Below, piece after piece: positions 33,875-44,668 of a stretch of 64,000 nt of DNA; the first letter of the stretch is position 1; each line of letters starts with the position of its first letter. Below the pieces are notes generated by a model. That model did no database searches and was not told where the DNA came from. It saw only the letters and a list, made by a program, of their open reading frames with translations. The position numbers were made by a program, and so were the translations under genes. The stretch spans positions 9,702,868 to 9,766,867 of the forward strand of contig NC_060899.1 in the NCBI RefSeq assembly GCF_014805685.1, read 5' to 3'. The stretch is from Silurus meridionalis (taxonomy: Eukaryota > Chordata > Actinopteri > Siluriformes > Siluridae).

Positions 33875-34809
33875 GTACACATGCAGCACACATGCACTTT
33901 TATGGACCTTTTAAAAACCCTGTTGATGTGGTCATTAACATATCTAAAGCATTGCTTGTGTTTCAAATTTAAATTAACTTTTTACTGCTTTTACTGTTCA
34001 GAAAAAAAAAAATTCTAATGTTGCTTAGTAGTATTCTGGACCCAACTGTCCACATCTTTTTTTTTTTTAAGTTGGTGTACAATCTCTATTATTGTTCCTG
34101 AGTCATACCATTTTCAAGGTAATTCTGCGAGCCATCTTTTGCTTTCCATTCAAGCAATGCAGCTTATGTTTTATATTGGCCTGTGTGCAATGCAGTTGGT
34201 GGGCCATCAGGGTCAGCAACGCCTTCTCTGCTGGTCTAATAATGAAAAATCACTTACATTCAACAGTTTTTTCCATAATGATCAGATTTTGAGTTGGAGA
34301 CACCATCTATCAGGTGCACATTAATCCACTTTTGTTTGGATGGTCAGAGAATGCACTAGTCAAAGCTAGCAAACTACAACTCTAGCAAACTGCACAAGCT
34401 CAAATATAATTGTAACCTAATAGCGGTTATTTTTTTATTTATTTCAGAATGACTCACAAAGGAGAAGAAATTGATTTGGTCACATATACTTACAAGGCCA
34501 TTTTTAATTTATATATAATTAATAATATTATAATATTATTGCATAATACTACACAATAACACATGGTAATTAAACAGGGAAATGATCTAAAGTCGTTTTC
34601 ATTTCTCTCTGTTTGGAGTCTCCCCAACATATGAAATACAAATACCCTCTGGGATTCATTTAAAGCCAAATTGAATCACTATTTGGTAATGACAAGTTCT
34701 AGATATTGGCATAGCATCAGATTCCTTCCAGTTTATTTTGTATCCTGACATATTAGAATATAATGAAATAATTTTCATTAATAAAGCTACACTCCATCCT
34801 ACCGAAAGC

Positions 34810-34815
<6 letters not shown>
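33875..34815. other. Start of a 17.5-kb spo11 intron, mostly unassigned
   Basis: AT-rich. At about 34455-34510 the plus strand reads KGEEIDLVTYTYKAIFN, resembling the N-terminal region of ZMYM-like hAT transposases (compare 56430), suggesting a hAT remnant. Confidence 0.35.
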
Positions 34816-34886
<71 letters not shown>

Positions 34887-34889
<3 letters not shown>

Positions 34890-36008
34890 TGGCGGCTACT
34901 GGTCTGTCAGAGAGGGGAAGCTCATTTTCGGCCTACATCATAAAATTGTCTATTTATTTAAAAGTAAATTCTGCCCTACGTTCCTTTTCAAGAAAATGGT
35001 CTGTGACCCTGTCGTACCAACTAGGAGTCTTTTCAAGTGACTTGACCAGTGTCCTCTCAATGGCCAGCAGAGCTAGGCTGCTTAAACGGCCTTGGCCCAT
35101 TGTGTTTCGGGTGTAGGACTTGAGTCGCTTTAAACAGGAGAAGCTCCTTTCTACACCTGCAGATGTAGCTCCAATTGTTGCCACTAATGAGAACAGTTTG
35201 TAAAGCTGAGGCATTGCACTGTCCAACTCCATGTCTTTAAGGAACACCAAGTAATCACACAGCTTTCCCCTGTTACCCTGCAAGTCCTGATCTGAATACA
35301 GGACTTGAAGTTCTGACCTCAGTCTTCCTGAATCAAAGTGATGGCCATGAATGAAGGAATGAATGAATGAATGAACGATCTAAAAAAAAAATATTAAACT
35401 CTGTAAAACTGAAACAAGGAATGTGGTGTATAATTGTGTGAAATGTATGATGAAAATCAAGCAATTTCACCAAGCAAATATCAAAGAAATAGGTTGCAGC
35501 AGTTTTATTTCGACTGAACTTGAGAAATCCGCGATGGGACTGAGCGAATAGCTTCAGTGATTCCTTATAGTACAGAATCGCTGTCAGTCAAAAGGAGATG
35601 CAGTCTTCGACAGACCCTCCAATCATCACGCAGAAGCTCGAGTCCGGGCCAGCCCACTCCCATTCACCCCAGAGACGCTGAGCGTCCGTGGGCGGGACAT
35701 AATCGCAGCGTTATCCAATGACCGTCTAGTTTCAAGCGCTGAAAAAACCGTTCAAAGCAGCCCCATTGAATTCAATGGACGCTGGGCTTCAATAGGGAAA
35801 TGCACTGTGACGCTGCGGCAATGTATGAGAAGGAAATCGAGTCAGCCGACCTGCTATATGTAACTGATTCTGAACGAACTCGTCTTTGAGATGAACGTTT
35901 TCTAACGCATTTTAGTCAATAAAATGTTAATACAATAGTACATATTTGACCATTAATTTTGTGACATTATAAGGAAGCCGAGCTTCCTTGCAGTCTTAAA
36001 GAAATTGC

Positions 36009-36013
<5 letters not shown>
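34887..36013 (-). mobile_element. hAT element (ZMYM6-like lineage), 1.13 kb, internally deleted
   Basis: The left end is CAGTGGCGGCTACTGG and the right end is AAATTGCCTCTG, imperfect inverted ends CAGWGGC. ATATATAT on both sides is consistent with an 8-bp duplication but cannot be proved inside the microsatellite. The minus strand codes only the C-terminal part of a hAT transposase. The rest (35400-36000) is non-coding, with an (AATG)n run at 35350-35378. Confidence 0.8.
34954..35283 (-). pseudogene. hAT transposase C-terminal dimerisation domain
   Basis: 109 codons, with LYKLFSLVATIGATSAGVER and SFSCLKRLKSYTRNTMGQGR followed by LSSLALLAIE. This is the hAT C-terminal (Dimer_Tnp_hAT) signature: an S-ERSFS-LKRIK-Y-R-TM-Q-RL-LAL-IE pattern. 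The catalytic core upstream is absent, so it is a deletion derivative. Confidence 0.88.
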
Positions 36014-36085
<72 letters not shown>

Positions 36086-36119
36086 TATATAAAGTTACGT
36101 TTTTTTTTCTGAAGAGTTT

Positions 36120-36797
36120 AGCCAGGTTTGCCCAGGTTCTTGTTCCAGGTAGCCAGGTTTGCCCAGATGTTTGTTCAGTATCTTGTCATTTCAAGATTTG
36201 ACTACTGCAACTCTCTGCTGTCAGGTCTTCCCCTGAACGCTATTCGTCAAGTGCAAACGATCCAAAACGCAGCTGCATGACTTCAATTCAATCTGCCCTA
36301 GTTCTCCCACTCCACCCCACTGCTGCGCTCCCTTCACTGGCTTCCAGTAGCTGCACGTATCAGATTCAAAACACTGATGCTTGCCTACAAGGCATAAAAT
36401 GGACCAGCGCCATCTTACCTCTGAGACCTCATCACATCTCGCACTGCACCACACTGTCTGAGATCCTCCACCACTGCTCGACTGGTACCACGTCTCTCAA
36501 AATGAGAGGTAAGTATACTTCAATGCTCTTCTCTGTTCTGGCACCGAGGTGGAATGAACTTCCCCTAGAAGTCTGTCCCTGACTATCTTCAAGTGACGAT
36601 TGAAGACCTACCTCTTGCTGAAACACTTAAATTAGACCTTCCAAGTTTGCTTTGTAGAATTCAAGAGTTATATTTATATTAAGTTTGTAATCTTGCGTAC
36701 CAGTGTACATTTATTCATTGCTAGAGACGCAAAGCACTTTTGTATGTCGCTCTGGATAATGGCATCTGATAAATGCCACAAATGTAAATGTAAATGA
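36120..36797 (+). mobile_element. CR1/L2-like LINE 3' end
   Basis: Broken plus-strand frames read ISRFDYCNSLLSGLPLNAIR, RSLHWLPVAARIRFKTLMLA and HRGGMNFP, the C-terminal reverse-transcriptase part of CR1/L2 LINEs. The 3' end GTCGCTCTGGATAATGGCATCTGATAAATGCC plus (AAATGT)n is the tail type common in fish L2-like LINEs and the SINEs that use them. Stops and a frameshift are present. Confidence 0.82.
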
Positions 36798-37675
36798 AGC
36801 CAAAACATTTGCCATCACCTTACAGTTTAAATTAATAAGGCTTTTTGGTCTAAAATTAGCACAGTCAGTTGAATCTTTTTTTACAGTCAGAATCAGTGTT
36901 AACAATGCTTCCATAAAAAGTACTAGGTAAAACTTTAAATGCTTCTGTATAGACTTCTGTTAAAATTGGGGCCAATATATCAACATACTTTTTATAGTAT
37001 TCAGTTGGAAACCCATCTGCCCCTGTCGATTTGCCAGACTTCATTGAGATTATGGCATCTTTGACCTCTTCCTGTGTAATGGGGAGATCTAGATACTCTG
37101 ATTGCAAGACATTATATTAGAAAAAAAAAATATATATACTTTAGTGTATACTTTAGTGTATACTGTAAAAAGCTTGCCTGCTTTTTCACCTCCTTCATAA
37201 ATAAATAAATCATAAATCTAGTCCATAGTCTAAATAATGCCTTTCCAGCTTTATTATTGTATATATTTTGTAACTGAAACTTGTATTGACAAATATCCTG
37301 AAATAAATCATTAGATTAATGTCTAGCCAGTTCCTTCTCCAGTAAACAAATAGTTGCTTCCAAGTTCTTAAACAAGTCTCTTCATGCCATTTTTTTACCC
37401 GTGCTGCTTGGGCAATAGCTTTCTGTCTAATATATGCCTTTGAGGCCTACCATACAGATGCCAAGATATCAGTGCTTATAATATTTCATTTAAAGAAAGA
37501 GGTCAGATCATCAGCTAGCAACTTCCCAAACTGCTTATTTTGTAATAATGCAGTATTTAAATGCCACCTTCTTTTTCTATCAACTTCTGTGTATAGAGCT
37601 ATATTCAATTCCACTGTTACATGGTGTGATAACACTATTGCTCCAATATTACAATCTACAATTTGCATACATTTT
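36798..37675 (-). pseudogene. L1-like ORF2 fragment (reverse transcriptase N-terminal part)
   Basis: On the minus strand: LDLPITQEEVKDAIISMKSG then KSTGADGFPTEYYKKYVDIL (about 37090-36980), then after a frameshift TLILTVKKDSTDCANFRPKS and LINLNCKVMANVLA (to about 36800). This is the L1/Tx1 fingers region, with GADG-P-E-YK and the NFRPISLLN-like block. Upstream minus-strand sequence to 37668 continues the endonuclease-RT linker. Both ends are cut, by a family B tail and by the CR1/L2 tail. Confidence 0.8.
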
Positions 37676-37680
37676 ATTTA

Positions 37681-37761
37681 TTAGGGCCCGAGCACCGAGG
37701 AGCAGGCCAGAATGGCCTGCACCAGAGGTGCGAAGCCCTATTGTTTTCCTTCGAATTTTTT
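37681..37761 (-). repeat. Isolated family B tail (inverted)
   Basis: Reads TTAGGGCCCGAGCACCGAGG on the plus strand, the complement of the tails at 17801 and 29306, with the GCAGGCCAGAATGGCCTGC hairpin. A second tail follows directly as the start of the next unit. Confidence 0.9.
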
Positions 37762-39256
37762 ATTAGGGCCCGAGCACCGAGGAGCAGGCCAGAATGGCCT
37801 GCACCAGAGGTGCGAAGCCCTATTGTTTTCCTTAGAATTTATTATTTATTTATTTATTTTATTTTATTTAATTTTTTTTTTTACACACATGGGCCATTTG
37901 GGATTCCTTAACATGCTCGAAAACTCTTGAAATTTGGCACACACGTCAGAGTCCTTTGTCACTAGAGCCGGACAAAGGCTGGTATACAGGCGTGGCAGGG
38001 GGGCTCTGTAGCGCCCCCTGTAATTAAAAAACAAACATTCGTGCACAGATCGGGCAATTATGTTCGCACATGTACGAGAGTTGGTACGCATATAGATCTC
38101 ATCAACCCGAACAACTTTCGCCCTCTAAACTATGAGCTACGCCCAACAGGAAGCCATTTTGGTTTGTTTTATAAGTGCATGCGGTGAACTTTTAAATACT
38201 CCTCCTAGGAAATTTATGCGATTGACACCAAACGTGGCGAACATGATGGCGAGACATTGGACTTGCTAAATTGCGAAGGGATTTTTGATATCTCGAACGG
38301 TGCTGCCATGGCGAGGCGACAAATTTATGGCGAATTCGGAGAACAGGAAGTGTTTAATATCTAAAGCAAAAAATGTCTTATTCGGACGACAAGCGGTGTG
38401 TATGTTCGGCCAAGGATTCCGATCGCATCGATGTGCCTATTGTGAATCTTGGACATAGCGCCACCAACAGGCGCCAGGAAGTGTGTCAGTCACAAAAGGT
38501 GGATTTTTTGACAGTTGCATGTGGTGAACTTTTAAATACTCCTTCCAGGATATTTATGCGATTGACACCAAACATGGTCAACATGATGCCGAGACATTGT
38601 AGATAATAAATTGCGAAGGGATTTTTGATATCTCGAACACCGTTCCCATGGCAACGCGTCAAACTTTACTTTTATTTCAGGCATATTTAAGCACTTGGCA
38701 TGCACTTTGTGTGCCTTAACATGCTCGAAAACACCGGAAATTTGGGAATCCAAACACAAAAGGTGGATTTTTTGACAGTTGCATGTGGTGAACTTTTAAA
38801 TACTCCTCCTAGGATATTCATGCGATTGCCACCAAACGTAATCAACATGATGGCGAGACATTGTAGATGATAATTTGCAAAGTGATTTTTGATATCTCGA
38901 ACGCTGTTCTCATGGCAACGCGTCAAACTTACCTTTTATTTCAGGCATATTTAAGGCTTTTGGCGTGCATAGATTAACTTGAAATTTGACACATACATCA
39001 CATTTGTCGGCTGTTAAGTGTGGACAAAAAGGTCGGACAACGGTGTGTCTCTTAAGTGGCCCACTAGCGCCCCCGTTTGTCTAAAATGTGGGGTTTCTTT
39101 TACCTACAGTCCCCAAATGGGTCAGTAACAACATAAAATAGTCCACTGATATTTACCAACTTGATGCACCTGCACACCGTGCATTGTTTTCTGGGGGGCA
39201 CCGTATAGCGATACACAAATGTGCGAGGGCCCGCCATCGCTGCTTGCAGCTATATT
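37762..39256 (-). repeat. Family B unit 9 (inverted)
   Basis: Tail at 37762-37837, head complement CGCTGCTTGCAGCTATA ending 39254. Module order is as in the plus array but on the other strand. It includes one plus-strand open frame beginning MSYSDDKRCVCSAK (38373-38606), the recurrent 77-codon frame of this family. Confidence 0.87.
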
Positions 39257-39341
39257 TAGGGACCGAGCACCGAGGAGCAGGCCAGAATGGCCTGCACCAG
39301 AGGTGCAAAGCCCTATTGTTTTCCTTAGAATTTATTATTAT

Positions 39342-39380
<39 letters not shown>

Positions 39381-40142
39381 TTGGTCATTAGAGGTCCCTT
39401 AACATACTCGAAAACTCTTGAAATTTGGCACACACGTCAGAGTCCTTTGTCACTAGGGCCTTAGAAAGGCTGGTATACAGGCGTGGCAGGGGGGCTCTGT
39501 AGCGCCCCCTGTAATTAAAAAACAAACATTCGTGCACAGATCGGGCAATTATGTTCGCACATGTACGAGAGTTGGTACGCCTATAGACCTCATTGAGCCG
39601 AACAACTTTCGCCCTCTAAACTATGAGCTACGCCCAACAGGAAGTCAGCCATTTTGGTTTGTTTTATAAGTGCATGCGGTGAACTTTTAAATACTCCTTC
39701 TAGGATATTCATGCGATTGCCACCAAACATAATCAAAATGATGGCGAGACATTGTAGATGATAATTTGCAAAGTGATTTTTGATATCTCGAACGCTGTTC
39801 TCATGGCAACGCGTCAAACTTACCTTTTATTTCAGGCATATTTAAGGCTTTTGGCGTGCATAGATTAACTTGAAATTTGACACATACATCACATTTGTCG
39901 GCTGTTAAGTGTGGACAAAAAGGTCGGACAACGGTGTGTCTCTTAAGTGGCCCACTAGCGCCCCCGTTTGTCTAAAATGTGGGGTTTCTTTTACCTACAG
40001 TCCCCAAATGGGTCAGTAACAACATAAAATAGTCCACTGATATTTACCAACTTGATGCACCTGCACACCGTGCATTGTTTTCTGGGGGCACCGATAGCGA
40101 TACACAAATGTGCGAGGGCCGCCATCGCTGCTGCAGCTATAT
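39257..40142 (-). repeat. Family B unit 10 (inverted)
   Basis: Tail 39257-39333, poly-T 39345-39373, head complement ending about 40142. Its last 60 bases (40086-40142) show the first of a series of one- to few-base deletions that mark the next 2 kb. Confidence 0.87.
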
Positions 40143-41620
40143 TTAGGGACCGAGCACCGAGGAGCAGGCCAGAATGGCCTGCACCAGAGGTGCAAAGCCC
40201 TATTGTTTTCCTTAGAATTTATTATTATTATTTTTTTTATTTTTTTTTATTTATTTATTTTTTTTTACACACATTGGTCATTAGAGGTCCCTTAACATAC
40301 TCGAAAACTCTTGAAATTTGGCACACACGTCAGAGTCCTTTGTCACTAGGGCCTTAGAAAGGCTGGTATACAGGCGTGGCAGGGGGGCTCTGTAGCGCCC
40401 CCTGTAATTAAAAAACAAACATTCGTGCACAGATCGGGCAATTATGTTCGCACATGTACGAGTTGGTACGCCTATAGACCTCATTGAGCCGAACAACTTC
40501 GCCCTCTAAACTATGAGCTCGCCCAACAGGAAGCCATTTTGGTTTGTTTTATAAGTGCATGCGGTGAACTTTTAAATACTCCTCCTAGGAAATTTATGCG
40601 ATTGACACCAAACGTGGCGAACATGATGGCGAGACATTGGACTTGCTAAATTGCGAAGGATTTTGATATCTCGAACGGTGCTGCCATGGCGAGGCGACAA
40701 ATTTATGGCGGTCGGAGAACAGGAAGTGTTTAATATCTAAAGCAAAAATGTCTTATTCGGACGACAAGCGGTGTGTATGTTCGGCCAAGGATTCCGATCG
40801 CATCGATGTGCCTATTGTGAATCTTGGACATAGCGCCACCAACAGGCGCCAGGAAGTGTGTCAGTCACAAAAGGTGGATTTTTTGACAGTTGCATGTGGT
40901 GAACTTTTAAATACTCCTTCCAGGATATTTATGCGATTGACACCAAACATGGTCAACATGATGCCGAGACATTGTAGATAATAAATTGCGAAGGATTTTG
41001 ATATCTCGAACACCGCTCCCATGGCAACGCTCAAACTTTACTTTTATTTCAGGCATATTTAAGCACTTGGCATGCACTTTGTGTGCCTTAACATGCTCGA
41101 AAACACCGGAAATTTGGGAATCCAAACACAAAAGGTGGATTTTTTGACAGTTGCATGTGGTGAACTTTTAAATACTCCTCCTAGGATATTCATGCGATTG
41201 CCACCAAACGTAATCAACATGATGGCGAGACATTGTAGATGATAATTTGCAAAGTGATTTTGATATCTCGAACGCTGTTCTCATGGCAACGTCAAACTTA
41301 CCTTTTATTTCAGGCATATTTAAGGCTTTTGGCGTGCATAGATTAACTTGAAATTTGACACATACATCACATTTGTCGGCTGTTAAGTGTGGACAAAAGG
41401 TCGGACAACGGTGTGTCTCTTAAGTGGCCCACTAGCGCCCCGTTTGTCTAAAATGTGGGGTTTCTTTTACCTACAGTCCCCAAATGGGTCAGTAACAACA
41501 TAAAATAGTCCACTGATATTTACCAACTTGATGCACCTGCACACCGTGCATTGTTTTCTGGGGGCACCGTATAGCGATACACAAATGTGCGAGGGCCGCC
41601 ATCGCTGCTGCAGCTATATT
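40143..41620 (-). repeat. Family B unit 11 (inverted), deletion-riddled copy
   Basis: Largely a copy of unit 9 (offset about 2,375), preceded by a part like unit 10. Against those neighbours it shows short losses such as CGAAGGGATTTTTGAT to CGAAGGATTTTGAT, GCGAATTCGGAG to GCGGTCGGAG, and GCTTGCAG to GCTGCAG, with very few substitutions. Confidence 0.87.
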
Positions 41621-42500
41621 TAGGGACCGAGCACCGAGGAGCAGGCCAGAATGGCCTGCACCAGAGGTGCAAAGCCCTATTGTTTTCCTTAGAATTTATT
41701 ATTATTATTTTTTTATTTTTTTATTTATTTATTTTTTTACACATTGGTCATTAGAGGTCCCTTAACATACTCGAAAACTCTTGAAATTTGGCACACACGT
41801 CAGAGTCCTTTGTCACTAGGGCCTTAGAAAGGCTGGTATACAGGCGTGGCAGGGGGCTCTGTAGCGCCTGTAATTAAAAACAAACATTCGTGCACAGATC
41901 GGGCAATTATGTTCGCACATGTACGAGTTGGTACGCCTATAGACCTCATTGAGCGAACAACTTCGCCCTCTAAACTATGAGCTACGCCCAACAGGAAGTC
42001 AGCCATTTTGGTTTGTTTTATAAGTGCATGCGGTGAACTTTTAAATACTCCTTCTAGGATATTCATGCGATTGCCACCAAACATAATCAAAATGATGGCG
42101 AGACATTGTAGATGATAATTTGCAAAGTGATTTTGATATCTCGAACGCTGTTCTCATGGCAACGCGTCAAACTTACATTTTATTTCAAGCATATTTAAGG
42201 CTTTTAGCGTGATTAGATTAACTTGAAATTTGACACATACATCACATTTGTCGGCTGTTAAGTGTGTCCAAAAAGGTCGGACAAGGGTGTGTCTCTTAAG
42301 TGGCCCACTAGCGCCCCTGTTTGTCTAAAATGTGGGGTTTCTTTTACTTACAGTCCCCAAATGGGTCAGTAACAACATAAAATAGTCCACTGATATTTAC
42401 CCACTTGATGCACTTGCACACCGTGCATTGTTTTCTGGGGGGCACCGTATAGCGATACACAAATGTGCGAGGGCCCGCCATCGCTGCTTGCAGCTATATT
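41621..42500 (-). repeat. Family B unit 12 (inverted)
   Basis: Tail at 41621-41697. Until about 42120 it matches unit 10 with further short deletions (for example GCGCCCCCTGTAATT to GCGCCTGTAATT), after which the sequence is regular up to the head complement CGCTGCTTGCAGCTATA near 42498. Confidence 0.87.
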
Positions 42501-43956
42501 TTTTATTTATTTATTTTTTTTTACACACGTTGGCCATTTGGGGTCCCTTAACATGCTCGAAAACTCTTGAAATTTGGCATAAAGGTCAGAGTCCTTTGTC
42601 ACTAGAGCCGGACAAAGGCTGGAATACGGGCGTGGCAGGGGGGCTCTGTAGCGCCCCCTGTAATTCAAAAACAAACATTCGTGCACAGATCGGGCAAGTA
42701 TGTACGCACATGTACGAGAGTTGGTACCCATATAGATCTCATCGAGCCGAACAACTTTCGCCCTCTAAACTATGAGCTCCGCCCAACAGGAAGTCAGCCA
42801 TTTTGGTTTGTTTTATAAGTGCATGCGGTGAACTTTTAAATACTCCGACTAGGGAATTCATGCGATTGACATCAAACGTGGTGAACATGATGCCGAGACA
42901 TTGCACTTGCTAATTTGCGAAGGGATTTTTGATATCTCGAACGCTGCTGCCATGGCGAGGCGACAAATTTATGGCGAATTCGGAGAACAGGAAGTGTTTA
43001 ATATCTAAAGCAAAAAAATTTTTATTCGGACGACACGCGGTGTGTATGTTCGGCCAAGGATCCCGATCGCAGCGATGTGTCTATTGTGAATCTCGGACAT
43101 AGCGCCACCAACAGGCGCCACGAAGTGTGTCAGTCACAAAAGGTGGATTTTTTGACAGTTGCATGTGGTGAACTTTTAAATACTCCTCCCAGGATATTTA
43201 CGTGATTGACACCAAACGTGGTCAACATGATGGTGAGACATTGTAGATAATAAATTGCAAAGGAATTTTTGATATCTCGAACGCTGTTCCCATGGCAACG
43301 CGTCAAACTTTACTTTTATTTCAGGCATATTTAACTCTTGGCATGCACTTTGGGTGCCTTAACATGCTCAAAAACACCGGAAATTTGGCACAGACGTCAA
43401 AGTCGTCTGCCATTAGGACCGGTCAAAGGCTGGAACATAGGCGTGGCAATAGGGCTCTGTAGCACCCCCTGTAATGCAAAAAACAAATATTGGTGCACAG
43501 ATCGGGAAAACATGTACGCACATGTACGAGAGTTGGTTTGCATATAGATCTCATCGACCCAAACAACTTTCACAATCAAACCTATTAGCTCCGCCCAACA
43601 GGAAGTCGGCCATTCTGGATGGTTTCAAAAGTGCATGTGGTGAACTTTTAAATACTTCTCCTAGGGAATTCATGCGATTGACATCAAACGTCGTGAACAT
43701 GATTCTGAGACATTGCACTTGCTAAATTGTGAAGGGATTTTTGATATCTCAAACGGTGCTGCCATGGCGAGGCGACAAATTTATGGCGAATTCAGAGAAA
43801 CAGGAAGTGTCTAATATCTAAAGCAAAAAAATGTCTTATTGTATGACACGCGGTTTGTATGTTCAGCCAAGGATTCCGATTGCATCGATGTACCTATTGT
43901 GAATCTTGGACATAGCACCACCAACAGGCGCCAGGAAGTGTGTCAGTCACAAAATT
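42501..43956 (-). repeat. Family B unit 13 (inverted, truncated)
   Basis: Begins with the poly-T end of a unit (no tail) and proceeds through modules to about 43956, where it stops inside the GCGCCAGGAAGTGTGTCAG module at the junction with the gypsy element. The head is missing. Confidence 0.85.
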
Positions 43957-44009
43957 CTCAAACCATGAACCAGGAAGTGTCTCAGTCACAAAATTCTCAA
44001 ACCATGAAC
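43931..44009. repeat. Tandem duplication across the array/gypsy junction
   Basis: About 39 bp, CCAGGAAGTGTGTCAGTCAC followed by AAAATTCTCAAACCATGAA, is present twice in a row with one substitution. The first half belongs to family B and the second to the following sequence, so the duplication arose after the junction formed. Confidence 0.85.
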
Positions 44010-44048
44010 ATGTAAATAGCATTATTTGCATTTACCAGATTAAGAAAA

Positions 44049-44336
44049 TCAACCTATTACAAAGTCAGCAAATTTCTGAGGCAATTTCTTTTGTCTCTGG
44101 GGCTTAGCATATGCCACATTTTGGTTACACACAGTATTAGGTGCAAGCCTCTCTGAGTCCTCTGACATTGTCTGTTGCTCTGCATTCATCGCACCATCAT
44201 CACAATCCTCTTTCTTACTGCCCTGCTTGTTTTCTGCTTCTCTCTCTACATATTTATTTACGAATGTTGTGTTGCGAGTATATTGGGCTCCAGTAGGTGA
44301 TTCAACCGTTATTTGGTTCCTAGCTTTTCTGACCAC
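44049..44336 (-). pseudogene. Gypsy pol C-terminal tail
   Basis: 95 codons, charged: NKQGSKKEDCDDGAMNAEQQ, then PQRQKKLPQKFADFVIG at the end. It is the low-complexity tail after the integrase core. An SH3-like or chromodomain fold is not evident. Confidence 0.6.
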
Positions 44337-44389
44337 TGTGTAAGGTGTTGCATTAAATGGAATGGTAAACTTGTCGATCTTGTCCTGTC

Positions 44390-44656
44390 TCAGAAGAACT
44401 CGTCTCCAACCCCTACATTTGAGTATTCTGCCTTGCGATGTTCATCCGCATACAGTTTATATTTCCCCTTTTTCTCTGCATCGTAGTCGTGAACTTCAAG
44501 ATCAGTATCAGATGTAAGATCAGGTAGCTTGCCTCTCATCTTTCTTTTGAACAGAAGCTCAGCTGGACTTTTGCCGGTGGTATTATGCACAATTCCTCTG
44601 TACACTGTGACATACTTCCTGAGTTCTTTTTGCAAGTCAAGTCCTTCTGACTGCAA
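44390..44656 (-). pseudogene. Gypsy integrase C-terminal part
   Basis: Reads LQKELRKYVTVYRGIVHNTT and GKSPAELLFKRKMRGKLPDL, the conserved T-H-TTG-SPAELLF block after the integrase core. It is separated from the core by a frameshift or small deletion. Confidence 0.85.
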
Positions 44657-44668
44657 TTCTGATACGTT

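Larger units (their letters stand above)
34816..36077. repeat. (AT)n microsatellite split by a hAT insertion
   Basis: Pure AT runs occupy 34816-34886 and 36014-36077 and flank the hAT element exactly, so a long AT tract was the insertion target. Confidence 0.93.

Noticed and set aside
37761..43956. Possible genes from frames such as MFSGGHRIAIHKCARARHRC that recur across units
   Set aside because: They derive from the head of family B read antisense, are interrupted differently in each unit, and run into poly-T or hairpin-tail sequence.
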